A stretch of DNA of 26,941 bases, from positions 1 to 26,941 of the forward strand of contig JANYGE010000324.1 of NCBI GenBank assembly GCA_025362535.1, read 5' to 3'. The stretch comes from Hyphomicrobiales bacterium (lineage in GTDB: Bacteria; Pseudomonadota; Alphaproteobacteria; Rhizobiales; Aestuariivirgaceae). Below are positions 17,029-25,127 of this stretch, piece by piece. The notes beneath the pieces were generated by a model. That model was given only the letters and a program-made list of their open reading frames with translations, was not told the DNA's origin and did no database searches. Made by a program: the position numbers and the translations under genes. How positions within the stretch are numbered: the first letter of the stretch is position 1; the number at the start of each line of letters is the position of its first letter.

Positions 17029-17606
17029 GCCGCAAAAACTTTGAATTGCCCGATCATGGCCTGTGGGATGAGGTGAAGCGCGCCATTCAGCCCCTGTCCT
17101 TGCGCAGGCAACTCAAAGCCAAATCCAAAATCAAAGGCATTATTCTCCAGCAGCCAAACCAGAATTCGGCAGTTGAACCCATCCTCATTCGCAAACAATT
17201 GCGCAGCGAACCACCGGCAATTTCAAATTTCGATCGCCGTACCATGCAAAAACTTGGCCGTGGCAATGCTGAGCCCGAAGCCCGCATTGATCTCCATGGC
17301 GAAAATTTAGAAACAGCGCGGCTGCAACTTATGCATTTCGTTTCAAGCCAGCGCCAGCGCGGTGTGCGCCTCGTTCTGGTCATCACGGGCAAAGGTGCCT
17401 CACCCTTTGCGCGGCACACCCTGCATGGACATAGCCATTTTCATACCCCAGAGCGTGAAGGTAAATTGCGCCGCGAGGTGCCCATGTGGTTTCATGAGGC
17501 GGTTTTCAGGGCGCATATTGTGGGCTTCCAACCAGCTCACCCCAAACATGGCGGCGGCGGGGCTTTCTATGTGAAACTCAGAAAGCGTGAGGGCGAACAC
17601 TTATGA
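17025..17606 (+). CDS. Smr-domain DNA/RNA endonuclease-like protein
   Basis: Smr domains (MutS2 C-terminus and stand-alone forms such as SmrA/B) nick DNA or cleave RNA. This 193-residue protein has a basic N-terminal region, then the Smr core: IDLHG (88-92, the LDLHG motif), LVLVITGKG (116-124, the TGxG motif), and HGGGGAFYVKLRK at the end. Between them is a His/Phe-rich insert (HTLHGHSHFHTPEREGKLRREVPMW) typical of alphaproteobacterial members. The start overlaps the mltA stop and the end overlaps the XRE gene. Its substrate cannot be told from sequence. Confidence 0.9.
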   Translation: MSRKNFELPDHGLWDEVKRAIQPLSLRRQLKAKSKIKGIILQQPNQNSAVEPILIRKQLRSEPPAISNFDRRTMQKLGRGNAEPEARIDLHGENLETARLQLMHFVSSQRQRGVRLVLVITGKGASPFARHTLHGHSHFHTPEREGKLRREVPMWFHEAVFRAHIVGFQPAHPKHGGGGAFYVKLRKREGEHL

Positions 17607-17977
17607 CTCCCTTTGGCGCCAAGCTCCGCGAACTTCGCGCCGACCGCGGCATCACCCTGGCTGATATGGCCAAAGCCATTCAAGTCTCCAGCGCCTATCT
17701 TTCCGCGTTAGAACACGGCAAGCGCGGCAGGCCGAGCTGGCATCTCGTGCAAAGCATCATCGCCTATCTCAATATCATCTGGGATGAAGCCGAAGAACTG
17801 GTCAAACTCTCCCGCCTGTCTCACCCCAGAATAACCATAGACACTGCAGGCCTAGACCCCGAAGCCACCGAGCTCGCCAACCGTCTAGCAAAAGGCATCG
17901 CTAAACTGGATAAGGCCACGGTGAAGGAGATATTGGAGCGATTGAAGGGCAAACAGTCTTCTGTTTCATCGGGTTAA
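17603..17977 (+). CDS. XRE-family helix-turn-helix transcriptional regulator
   Basis: A 124-residue protein with one Cro/cI-type HTH over residues 4-60: FGAKLRELRADRGITLADMAKAIQVSSAYLSALEHGKRGRPS, a textbook XRE domain with the recognition helix at SSAYLSALEHGKR. The C-terminal part (about 75-124) is helical and charged (LANRLAKGIAKLDKATVKEILERLKG) and may be a dimerisation region. No enzyme or sensor domain is visible. It is the last gene of timA-mltA-smr-XRE, each joined by ATGA overlaps, which suggests it acts in the same envelope context, possibly autoregulating the operon; the target is unknown. Confidence 0.88.
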   Translation: MTPFGAKLRELRADRGITLADMAKAIQVSSAYLSALEHGKRGRPSWHLVQSIIAYLNIIWDEAEELVKLSRLSHPRITIDTAGLDPEATELANRLAKGIAKLDKATVKEILERLKGKQSSVSSG

Positions 17978-18331
17978 GTTAAATGGCTTGCGGAAGTTGA
18001 AACCATTTTGATTTATTTTCCTGTCTCTCTTGATTTTATCCCATTGATTGCGAGAACGCGCCGAGAAAATGGGCTGGCTCTGATGATTCCAGCCTTGCCC
18101 CCGGGCCTCATTTGCGCTATGCGACGCCAGTCTTTGAGAATTTTGGGACATGAACGGGGTGCTTCAGGCACCCTCAATTGTTTTAAGCGATGTGAATTAA
18201 TGAGCAGGCCTCACTGCTTTCACATGGTTTGGAATGCTCTAACCCGCTGCCCCCTTTTACTTAAAGGCGTGGCAGACGTTTCTGGTTTTGCGTGGCCGCG
18301 GCCCCACCAGAAATGATATAAGGAAATACCT
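17978..18331. promoter_or_regulatory. 354-base non-coding stretch; probable structured rpsA leader
   Basis: No credible gene lies here. In the rpsA direction several hairpins can form: GGCTGG/CCAGCC (18072-18077, 18089-18094), GGGTGC-TTCAG-GCACCC (18157-18173), AGCAG/CTGCT (18203-18207, 18214-18218), CCTTT/AAAGG (18253-18257, 18263-18267), and a 9-pair stem with one G-U at 18277-18285/18307-18315, ending 5 bases before the AGGA ribosome site (18321-18324). The hairpin at 18157 is followed by TCAATTGTTTT and could instead end the XRE transcript. I see no clear promoter. E. coli controls rpsA through a structured leader; a similar role here is inference. Confidence 0.45.
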
Positions 18332-20083
18332 ATGGCAAAATCTGCCGTTTCGATGACCCCTACATTAGAAGATTTTGAAAGCCTGTTGGCTGAGAGCTAT
18401 GCTGACCGTCCGGTGAATGAAAACGCCGTTGTAAAGGGCAAAGTTCTGGCCATTGAGAATGACTTCGTCATTATCGATGTGGGCTTGAAGACCGAAGGCC
18501 GCGTTCCGCTGAAGGAATTTGCGATGCCCGGCAAAGAGGCCGATGTTAAAGTTGGCTCAACCGTTGAAGTTTATTTGGAGCGCATTGAAAACGCTCTCGG
18601 CGAAGCCGTTCTTTCGCGTGATAAAGCCAAGCGCGAAGAAGCCTGGACTCACCTTGAAGAAATGACTGCGAAAGCAGAACGCGTTGATGGCGTAATCTTC
18701 GGCCGCGTTAAAGGTGGTTTCACTGTTGATCTGGGCGGTGCTGTTGCATTCTTGCCCGGTTCACAAGTTGACGTTCGTCCGATCCGTGACGTGACCCCGT
18801 TGATGCACGTTTCGCAACCCTTCGTAATCCTCAAAATGGATCGCCGCCGTGGCAATATTGTTGTGTCACGTCGTGCTGTTATGGAAGAAACCCGTGCGGA
18901 ACAACGTTCTGAACTGGTGCAAAACTTGGCCGAGGGTCAGGTGGTTGATGGTGTGGTTAAGAACATCACGGATTACGGCGCATTCGTTGATTTGGGCGGT
19001 ATTGATGGTTTGCTCCATGTTACAGATATTGCATGGAAGCGCGTCAACCATCCTTCGGATGTGTTGACTGTTGGCCAATCAGTGAAGGTGCAAATCGTTC
19101 GCATCAATCCAGAAACCCAGCGCATTTCGCTTGGCATGAAGCAGCTTGACAAAGATCCATGGGAAATCGTTGCAGAACGTTACACCGTGGGCACCAAAGT
19201 CAAGGGCAAGGTGACAAACATTACCGATTACGGCGCATTTGTTGAACTGGAAGATGGCATTGAAGGCCTCGTTCACGTTTCGGAAATGAGCTGGACCAAG
19301 AAGAACGTTCACCCCGGCAAAATTCTTTCCACTTCGGAAGAAGTTGAAGTGCAAGTGTTGGAAATCGACTCATCCAAGCGCCGCATTTCATTGGGCCTGA
19401 AGCAAGTTCAAGCTAACCCATGGGATGCTTTCGCTTCGAAATATCCGAAGGGCACCGTGCTTGAAGGCGAAGTGAAGAACATGACTGAGTTTGGTCTGTT
19501 CGTTGGCCTTGATGGCGATGTGGATGGCATGGTTCACTTGTCTGATTTGGATTGGAAGCGTCCGGGCGAAGAAGCCATCAAGGATTACAAAAAGGGCGAT
19601 ATGGTGAAAGCCGTTGTTCTTGATGTTGATCAGGAAAAAGAACGCATTTCGCTTGGCATTAAGCAGCTCACCGAAGGTGGTGCAGGCAGCTCAATGGCCT
19701 CGTCGGCTCCGAAATCTGCTGGGGGCTCCTCAGAAGGTGGCGCACCCCGCAAGGGTTCGAAAGTCACTTGTGAAGTGCTCAAGGTTGAAGATGGCGGCTT
19801 GGAAGTTCGCATTTCCGGAACCGACATTACAGCTTATGTGAAGCGTGCTGACTTGGCGCGTGACCGTGGCGAACAACGCCCTGACCGTTTTGCGGTTGGT
19901 GAAAAGTTTGATGGTCTGATCACCGCGATGGATGCCAAGGCCCGTAAGGTCAATGTTTCGATCAAGGCGATGGAAATTGCTGATGAGCGCGAAGCGGTGG
20001 CCCAATATGGATCATCTGATTCAGGCGCATCGCTTGGTGACATTCTGCAAGCAGCTTTGAAGAAGAAAGACAGCGAAGTTTAA
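18332..20083 (+). CDS. rpsA: 30S ribosomal protein S1
   Basis: Binds mRNA and helps place it on the 30S subunit. The 583 residues hold six S1 (OB-fold) repeats at about 31-97, 115-181, 202-270, 287-357, 374-445 and 474-546. Repeats 3-5 carry the clear ITDYGAFVDL / LLHVTDIAWKR type signature. Between repeats 5 and 6 is a flexible Gly/Ser/Ala-rich linker (449-472) longer than I expect in this family. A typical alphaproteobacterial tail ends LGDILQAALKKKDSEV. The ATG has a good AAGGAAA site. The coding strand is G-rich. It is usually preceded by cmk, which is absent here; an intrinsic terminator follows. Confidence 0.97.
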   Translation: MAKSAVSMTPTLEDFESLLAESYADRPVNENAVVKGKVLAIENDFVIIDVGLKTEGRVPLKEFAMPGKEADVKVGSTVEVYLERIENALGEAVLSRDKAKREEAWTHLEEMTAKAERVDGVIFGRVKGGFTVDLGGAVAFLPGSQVDVRPIRDVTPLMHVSQPFVILKMDRRRGNIVVSRRAVMEETRAEQRSELVQNLAEGQVVDGVVKNITDYGAFVDLGGIDGLLHVTDIAWKRVNHPSDVLTVGQSVKVQIVRINPETQRISLGMKQLDKDPWEIVAERYTVGTKVKGKVTNITDYGAFVELEDGIEGLVHVSEMSWTKKNVHPGKILSTSEEVEVQVLEIDSSKRRISLGLKQVQANPWDAFASKYPKGTVLEGEVKNMTEFGLFVGLDGDVDGMVHLSDLDWKRPGEEAIKDYKKGDMVKAVVLDVDQEKERISLGIKQLTEGGAGSSMASSAPKSAGGSSEGGAPRKGSKVTCEVLKVEDGGLEVRISGTDITAYVKRADLARDRGEQRPDRFAVGEKFDGLITAMDAKARKVNVSIKAMEIADEREAVAQYGSSDSGASLGDILQAALKKKDSEV

Positions 20084-20099
20084 TTGACTTAAATTTGAG

Positions 20100-20133
20100 G
20101 GGCCAACTTCAACAGTGGAGTTGGCCCTTTTTT
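20100..20133 (+). terminator. Intrinsic terminator after rpsA
   Basis: A 12-pair stem with one G-U, 20100-20111 paired with 20116-20127 (GGGCCAACTTCA / TGGAGTTGGCCC), a 4-base loop ACAG, then six T at 20128-20133. It begins 17 bases after the rpsA stop. This is the clearest terminator in the window. Confidence 0.93.
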
Positions 20134-20153
20134 ATTGACGGAACGCTCACAGT

Positions 20154-20183
20154 TTGGCACCCTAGCACTATGGCCAACATATT
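20154..20183 (+). promoter_or_regulatory. Possible ihfB promoter
   Basis: TTGGCA (20154-20159), an 18-base spacer and CATATT (20178-20183), just after the rpsA terminator and 12 bases before the ihfB start. A promoter is needed here because of the terminator, but the match is modest, the leader would be very short, and an alternative -35 (TTGACG at 20135) has no good partner. Confidence 0.25.
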
Positions 20184-20195
20184 CGGACGTGAATC

Positions 20196-20480
20196 ATGAT
20201 TAAGTCTGAACTCGTGCAAAAAATTGCCGACAAGAATCCCCACCTTTATCACCGTGATGTGGAGCGCATCGTCAACAAGATATTTGATGAGGTCATCCAG
20301 GCGATGAAGGGCGGCTCACGCGTTGAGCTCAGAGGTTTTGGAGCCTTCTCGGTAAAAGAGCGCGATGGCCGCATGGGCCGCAATCCGCGCACTGGCGAAA
20401 GCGTTGATGTAACGCCAAAGCGCGTCCCTTTTTTCAAGACTGGTAAGGAACTCCGTGCCCGTCTCAACGATAAGGCTTGA
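20196..20480 (+). CDS. ihfB: Integration host factor subunit beta
   Basis: DNA-bending protein that pairs with IhfA; works in replication initiation, recombination and transcription. The 94 residues match the HU/IHF fold: [84 protein letters not shown]. The DNA-intercalating Pro lies in [20 protein letters not shown] and the downstream of rpsA position distinguish IHF-beta from HU. It is followed by lapA 1 base after its stop. IHF sites are common in alphaproteobacterial origins, but only a poor match (11640-11652) is seen in the oriC candidate here. Confidence 0.95.
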   Translation: MIKSELVQKIADKNPHLYHRDVERIVNKIFDEVIQAMKGGSRVELRGFGAFSVKERDGRMGRNPRTGESVDVTPKRVPFFKTGKELRARLNDKA

Positions 20481-20481
20481 A

Positions 20482-20826
20482 GTGTTGCTTCGTATTATCC
20501 GTTGGATTATCGGCCTGCCATTTGTCATTCTGGTGATTGGATTTGTAATTGCTAACCGGCAGTGGACACGCCTGTCGCTTGATCCATTTTCATCTGAATC
20601 ACCCATCCTCTCCATCAACATGCCGCTTTGGGCCTTGTTTATTTTTGGCGTCTTCATCGGAATTCTAGCGGGCTGGAGCACATGCTGGCTTGGACAAAGC
20701 AAGCACCGCAGATTGGCGCGTGAGCGCAAGCGCGAGATTACCTTATTGCAAAACGAAATTGAAAATATCAAAGCCCAGCGCAGCTCGCAGCAGGCCATCA
20801 CTCCTGATATTGGCTTGTTGCCGTGA
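20482..20826 (+). CDS. lapA: LapA-domain (DUF1049) inner-membrane protein
   Basis: In E. coli LapA/YciS works with LapB at the inner membrane in control of LPS synthesis; the alphaproteobacterial role is assumed by similarity. I use GTG 20482, 1 base after the ihfB stop, giving 114 residues; GTG 20455 in frame would overlap ihfB by 26 bases. Two hydrophobic segments are seen (LLRIIRWIIGLPFVILVIGFVIANRQW near 2-28, and LWALFIFGVFIGILAGWSTCWLG near 48-70), then a charged, helical coiled-coil-like tail (RERKREITLLQNEIENIKAQRSS). It has the usual place directly after ihfB. Its stop overlaps the next gene. Confidence 0.8.
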   Translation: MLLRIIRWIIGLPFVILVIGFVIANRQWTRLSLDPFSSESPILSINMPLWALFIFGVFIGILAGWSTCWLGQSKHRRLARERKREITLLQNEIENIKAQRSSQQAITPDIGLLP

Positions 20827-21746
20827 AGTGGATTTCAGCCGGAGAACTGGCGGTTTTAGCGCCCTATAAAGATATTGTAGAAGCTCTGCGTGAAGGTTTT
20901 CGGGCTGAGATTAAAACCCCAGTGCGCCACCATCATGAGACGTCAGCCGTTACGACGCTGTTGTTGATGCCGGCCTGGAGCAAAGAATTCACTGGTCTTA
21001 AAACTGTGACGGTTAAAACTGATAATCCGTCTTTGAACATCCCAACCGTGCAGGGCGCTTATTTGCTCATCGATAATGCCACAGGAGCCCCGGTGGCGAT
21101 GATGGATGGCACCGAACTCACACGAAGGCGCACGGCAGCGGCTGGCGCTCTGGCTTCGGATTATCTGTCGCGCAAAGATGCCTCGACACTGCTGCTCATC
21201 GGGGCAGGCGCACTTGGAGCCCATTTTGTGCGGGCCCATGCTGCTGTACGGCCGATCAAGACAGTGCTGATTTACAATCGCACGGTGGAGAAATCTGCTG
21301 CGCTGGCTGCTGAATTAAACGCAGAGGGATTTTCTGCAAAACCAGTATCTGATCTTGAAGCTGCCATGGCAGAGGCAGATATTATCACCGGAATCACCAG
21401 TTCAACCCAAGCCATCATCAAAGGTGCTTGGCTGAAACCCGGCACCCATATTGATCTGGCTGGTGCATACAAACCCACAATGCGCGAGACCGATGCTGAG
21501 ACTGTTGGCCGTTCGCGGGTCTATGTCGATACGCGTGAAGGTGCCGAGGCTGAAGCGGGTGACTTAATTCAAGCCCAAGCTGAAGGGCAGTTTGAATTTT
21601 CACAAGTGCAGGGCGATTTGTTTGAGCTTTGCCGTGGCACCATGTTGGGCCGCAAAACGGAGAGTGAAATCACCCTGTTCAAATCCTGTGGTACGGCGCT
21701 GGAAGACTTGGCCGCTGCGGTCATGGTGCATTTGCGCCAGCCTTAA
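20823..21746 (+). CDS. Ornithine cyclodeaminase / mu-crystallin family protein, probably an imine (ketimine) reductase
   Basis: NAD(P)-dependent family that includes ornithine cyclodeaminase, alanine dehydrogenase (archaeal) and delta1-pyrroline-2-carboxylate reductase. The 307 residues show substrate-site lysines near 60-65 (GLKTVTVKTDNP), DGTELTRRRTAAAGALASDYL (95-115), the Rossmann loop GAGALG (127-132) and YNRTVEKSAAL. At 214-224 it reads GAYKPTMRETD; true cyclodeaminases have GADxPGKxEL, with an Asp needed for deamination, and here that position is Tyr. I therefore infer a reductase of the Pyr2C type rather than a cyclodeaminase. GTG start overlaps the lapA stop. It sits between lapA and pyrF, where many relatives have no such gene. 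Confidence 0.82.
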   Translation: MKWISAGELAVLAPYKDIVEALREGFRAEIKTPVRHHHETSAVTTLLLMPAWSKEFTGLKTVTVKTDNPSLNIPTVQGAYLLIDNATGAPVAMMDGTELTRRRTAAAGALASDYLSRKDASTLLLIGAGALGAHFVRAHAAVRPIKTVLIYNRTVEKSAALAAELNAEGFSAKPVSDLEAAMAEADIITGITSSTQAIIKGAWLKPGTHIDLAGAYKPTMRETDAETVGRSRVYVDTREGAEAEAGDLIQAQAEGQFEFSQVQGDLFELCRGTMLGRKTESEITLFKSCGTALEDLAAAVMVHLRQP

Positions 21747-21767
21747 ATTCACGCTAGTTCATTTTTC

Positions 21768-22457
21768 ATGATCAAGACAAATCCCATATGCGTGGCTTTA
21801 GATACTCCAGAACTGGAGCGTGCTGTTTCTCTGGCCAAATTGCTTTTAGGCCATGTTGGCATGATGAAAATCGGCATGGAGTTTTTTTATGCCCATGGCT
21901 TTAGAGGCTATGAGGCCGTGGCCTCCACGGGCATTCCCATATTTCTCGATATGAAGCTGCACGATATTCCAAATACAGTGGCGCAAGGTATGAAATCGCT
22001 GATGGCGCTGAAGCCAGCCATTACTAACATTCATGCCACCGGAGGGCTTGATATGATGAAGGCGGCGCGCCAAGCCGTCCAAGGCGATACCAAGCTGATT
22101 GCTGTTACCATTCTCACCTCACTCTCCAATGAAAATATTTGGGCCGCTGGATTTGACAGCCGCACCACCGATGGGCATGCGCTGAATTTAGCCAAGCTCA
22201 CCCATGAAGCAGGGCTTGATGGTGTGGTGTGCAGTCCACTTGATTTGGCGCACATTCGCAACGCATTGCCGCACCAATTCCTCACCGTGGTTCCAGGCAT
22301 AAGGCCAGCTGATGCTGCCACCCACGATCAAAAGCGCGTTGCCACGCCGAAGGCGGCTGTGAAGGCCGGTGCGGATATTCTGGTGATTGGGCGCGCCATT
22401 ACGGCGGCAGCTGATCCCGCCCAAGCCGCATATGATATTTTGCAGAGTTTGGCATGA
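21768..22457 (+). CDS. pyrF: Orotidine 5'-phosphate decarboxylase
   Basis: Final step of UMP synthesis. The 229 residues match the short bacterial type: VALDTPELERAVSLA, MKIGMEFFYAHG, and the catalytic DMKLHDIPNT (Asp61, Lys63, Asp66), then NIHATGGLDMM, GVVCSPLDLAHIRNA, VVPGIRPADAATHDQKRVATPKAAVKAGADILVIGRAIT with the phosphate-binding region. The start is ATG 21768, 21 bases after the previous gene with no clear ribosome site. Its stop overlaps trpF (ATGA), so pyrimidine and tryptophan genes appear to share a transcript here. Confidence 0.96.
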   Translation: MIKTNPICVALDTPELERAVSLAKLLLGHVGMMKIGMEFFYAHGFRGYEAVASTGIPIFLDMKLHDIPNTVAQGMKSLMALKPAITNIHATGGLDMMKAARQAVQGDTKLIAVTILTSLSNENIWAAGFDSRTTDGHALNLAKLTHEAGLDGVVCSPLDLAHIRNALPHQFLTVVPGIRPADAATHDQKRVATPKAAVKAGADILVIGRAITAAADPAQAAYDILQSLA

Positions 22458-23086
22458 TGGCCAAAGTTAAAATCTGTGGCCTTTCAACCCCAGAGACAAT
22501 GCAGGCTGCATTGGACAATGGCGCTGATATGGTTGGCCTCGTGTTCTTCTCCAAAAGCCCGCGCAATGTTTCACTTGCGCAGGCAGCAGCACTGGCCGAT
22601 CAGGCGCGAGGGCATGCACAGGTAGTAGCCTTGGTGGTGGATGCTGATGCTGCGCTACTAAAAAATATTGCCCGTGATGTGAGACCTGATTTCGTCCAGG
22701 CCCATGGCAATGAAACACCCCAGCGCATTGCAGAAATTCTGGCGCTTACCAACATACCCATAATTAAAGCCATTAAAGTTGAAACGGCACATGATGTGAC
22801 TTCGGCGCAAGCTTACCGCGAGGTGGCCGCGCTGATTTTGTTCGATGCTAAGGCTCCAAAAGGCCTGCTTCCAGGTGGCAATGGCCTATCCTTTGATTGG
22901 ACATTGCTGAAAAACATTGCTGGCCAGTTCATGCTGTCAGGCGGGCTCACCCCCGATAATGTGGCCCAAGCGATCAAATTAACCCAAGCGCCGATTGTTG
23001 ACGTATCATCGGGGGTTGAAACCAGCCCCGGCGTCAAGTCTGCCGAACTTATTGCCAATTTCATCAAGGCCGCTAAAAGCGCTTGA
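22454..23086 (+). CDS. trpF: Phosphoribosylanthranilate isomerase
   Basis: Amadori rearrangement in tryptophan synthesis. A (beta/alpha)8 barrel of 210 residues. VKICGL carries the catalytic Cys8 and LFDAK the catalytic Asp, with MVGLVFFSKSPRNVS near 26-40 and C-terminal FMLSGGLTPDNVAQAI, VDVSSGVETSPGVKSAELI for phosphate binding. The gene starts with two consecutive ATG codons (22454 and 22457); the first overlaps the pyrF stop. trpB follows after 14 bases. The other trp genes (trpE, trpG, trpD, trpC) are not in the window, as expected for the split trp genes of alphaproteobacteria. Confidence 0.96.
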   Translation: MMAKVKICGLSTPETMQAALDNGADMVGLVFFSKSPRNVSLAQAAALADQARGHAQVVALVVDADAALLKNIARDVRPDFVQAHGNETPQRIAEILALTNIPIIKAIKVETAHDVTSAQAYREVAALILFDAKAPKGLLPGGNGLSFDWTLLKNIAGQFMLSGGLTPDNVAQAIKLTQAPIVDVSSGVETSPGVKSAELIANFIKAAKSA

Positions 23087-23100
23087 AACGAGGATAGCTT

Positions 23101-24309
23101 ATGACAACTCCAAATTCCTATCGCACTGGCCCAGACGAAAAAGGCCTGTTTGGCATTTATGGCGGGCGCTTTGTGGCCGAAACCTTGATGCCGCTGATTT
23201 TGCAATTGGAGCAAGCCTATAAAGACGCGAAGGCCGATCCTTCATTCCAAGCCGAGCTTGATGATTTTCTTGAGCATTATGTGGGCCGTCCATCGCCCCT
23301 CTATTTTGCCGAACGCATGACTGAGCATCTTGGTGGTGCAAAAATCTATTTCAAGCGTGATGAGCTTAATCACACGGGTGCTCATAAAATTAACAACGTG
23401 ATGGGTCAAATTCTGCTGGCCCGCCGCATGGGCAAAAAGCGTATTATCGCTGAAACGGGAGCGGGCCAACATGGTGTGGCCACGGCCACCGCTTGTGCTC
23501 GCTTTGGTTTGGAATGCATTATTTATATGGGCGAGGTTGATATTGCTCGCCAGATGCCCAATGTGTTCCGCATGAAATTATTGGGGGCCACCGTGGTTCC
23601 CGCCAAATCTGGCTCACGCACTTTGAAGGATGCTTTAAATGAGGCGCTGCGTGATTGGGTGGCCAATGTGGAAGACACGTTCTATTGCATCGGCACTGTG
23701 GCTGGGCCTCACCCCTATCCTGAAATGGTGCGCGATTTCCAATCGGTGATTGGCAAAGAAACCCGTGAGCAAATGATGAAGCGCGAAGGCCGCCTGCCGG
23801 ATTCGCTGGTGGCTGCCATTGGTGGTGGCTCCAATGCCATGGGCCTGTTCCATCCATTTCTGGATGACAAGGATGTTAAAATCATTGGCGTGGAAGCGGC
23901 AGGCCATGGTCTCAAGAAAAAGCATGCGGCCTCAATCACTGGCGGCAGGCCCGGAATTTTGCACGGTAATAGAACTTATTTGCTCATGGATGATGATGGC
24001 CAGATCACTGAAGGCCATTCGATTTCGGCTGGTCTTGATTACCCAGGCATTGGCCCTGAACATGCCTGGTTGCATGATATGAAGCGGGTTGAATATGTTT
24101 CTGCCACTGACAAGGAAGCTCTTGAGGCGTTTCAACTCTGTTGCAAGTTAGAGGGTATTATTCCGGCTCTTGAGCCCTCACACGCGCTTGCCCATGTGAT
24201 GAAAATTGCACCAAAGCTGCCGAAAGAACATTTGATGGTGATGAATATGTGTGGTCGTGGTGACAAGGATATTTTCACCGTGGCTGATATTCTGGGAGTG
24301 AAACTATGA
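23101..24309 (+). CDS. trpB: Tryptophan synthase beta chain
   Basis: PLP enzyme joining indole and serine. The 402 residues include [28 protein letters not shown] with the PLP-binding Lys96, [29 protein letters not shown], and the PLP-phosphate loop [26 protein letters not shown] is the usual C-terminus. ATG start with GAGGA 8 bases upstream. It overlaps trpA by ATGA, allowing balanced synthesis of the two subunits that share an indole tunnel. TrpB1 type by length and motifs. Confidence 0.98.
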   Translation: MTTPNSYRTGPDEKGLFGIYGGRFVAETLMPLILQLEQAYKDAKADPSFQAELDDFLEHYVGRPSPLYFAERMTEHLGGAKIYFKRDELNHTGAHKINNVMGQILLARRMGKKRIIAETGAGQHGVATATACARFGLECIIYMGEVDIARQMPNVFRMKLLGATVVPAKSGSRTLKDALNEALRDWVANVEDTFYCIGTVAGPHPYPEMVRDFQSVIGKETREQMMKREGRLPDSLVAAIGGGSNAMGLFHPFLDDKDVKIIGVEAAGHGLKKKHAASITGGRPGILHGNRTYLLMDDDGQITEGHSISAGLDYPGIGPEHAWLHDMKRVEYVSATDKEALEAFQLCCKLEGIIPALEPSHALAHVMKIAPKLPKEHLMVMNMCGRGDKDIFTVADILGVKL

Positions 24310-25124
24310 GCACGCGCATCGACCAGCGTTTCGCCGCACTCAAGCAGGAAGGCCGAGCTGCACTGGTGACCTTTATCACTGCGGGCGATCCTGACTATGA
24401 GACCTCGCTCAAAATTATTCAGGGCCTGCCCAAGGCTGGCGCTGATATCATTGAATTCGGCATGCCTTTTACCGATCCCATGGCTGATGGTCCGGCCATT
24501 CAGGCAGGTGGCCTTCGCGCCTTGGCAAGCGGCCAAAATATGAAGAAGACGCTGAAACTGGTGAAGGCCTTTCGTGCAGGCGATAAAGAAACACCGGTTG
24601 TTTTGATGGGCTACTATAATCCCATCTATGTTTATGGCGTTGATAAGTTTCTGATCGATGCCAAGAAGGTGGGCGCGGATGGTTTGATCATTGTTGATCT
24701 GCCACCCGAAGAAGATGATGAGTTGTGCTTGCCTGCAATGGCTGCTGGTCTGAATTTCATCAGGCTTGCCACACCGACAACTGATGATCAACGCGCCCCT
24801 GCTGTATTTAAGAATACATCAGGCTTTGTTTATTATGTTTCAGTGCTTGGTATCACTGGCACCAAAGCCCCTGATCTCAAAAGTGTGAAGGCCAATGTCA
24901 ATCGTTTGCGCAAGCACACGTCGCTTCCGATCTCTGTTGGCTTTGGCGTGAAGTCGGCCGAGCAAGCCCGCACTATTGCCAAAGATGCTGATGGTGTGGT
25001 GGTTGGTTCAGCTCTGGTCAGTGCGATTGCAAACAGTTTGGATAAAAAAGGCAAAGCCACCGCAAAAACGCCTAAAGCTGTTCATACACTTGTGGCCGAA
25101 ATTGCCAAAGGCGTTAGGAGCTAA
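24306..25124 (+). CDS. trpA: Tryptophan synthase alpha chain
   Basis: Cleaves indole-3-glycerol phosphate to indole, which passes to TrpB. The 272 residues show [19 protein letters not shown], then [19 protein letters not shown] with catalytic Glu50 and Asp61, [55 protein letters not shown] and [10 protein letters not shown]. The ATG overlaps the trpB stop. An AGGAG at the end of the gene serves as ribosome site for accD, 3 bases downstream. Confidence 0.98.
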   Translation: MSTRIDQRFAALKQEGRAALVTFITAGDPDYETSLKIIQGLPKAGADIIEFGMPFTDPMADGPAIQAGGLRALASGQNMKKTLKLVKAFRAGDKETPVVLMGYYNPIYVYGVDKFLIDAKKVGADGLIIVDLPPEEDDELCLPAMAAGLNFIRLATPTTDDQRAPAVFKNTSGFVYYVSVLGITGTKAPDLKSVKANVNRLRKHTSLPISVGFGVKSAEQARTIAKDADGVVVGSALVSAIANSLDKKGKATAKTPKAVHTLVAEIAKGVRS

Positions 25125-25127
25125 ACT

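Noticed and set aside
17981..18009. AAATGG ... CCATTTT as terminator after XRE
   Set aside because: Six weak pairs around a 16-base loop and only four T; not convincing beside the real terminator at 20100.
18008..18316. Open frame of 102 codons in the gap before rpsA
   Set aside because: No family resemblance, odd composition (many Cys, Arg, Pro), no ribosome site, and it covers the hairpins of the leader. It gives no sign of coding selection.
20154..20175. Sigma-54 promoter (TTGGCAC ...) before ihfB
   Set aside because: The downstream element expected 5 bases after GGCAC (TTGC) is missing; the sequence reads CACTA.
24132..24791. Minus-strand frame of 219 codons
   Set aside because: Antisense to trpB and trpA, which are complete and conserved; composition is that of a complementary frame.
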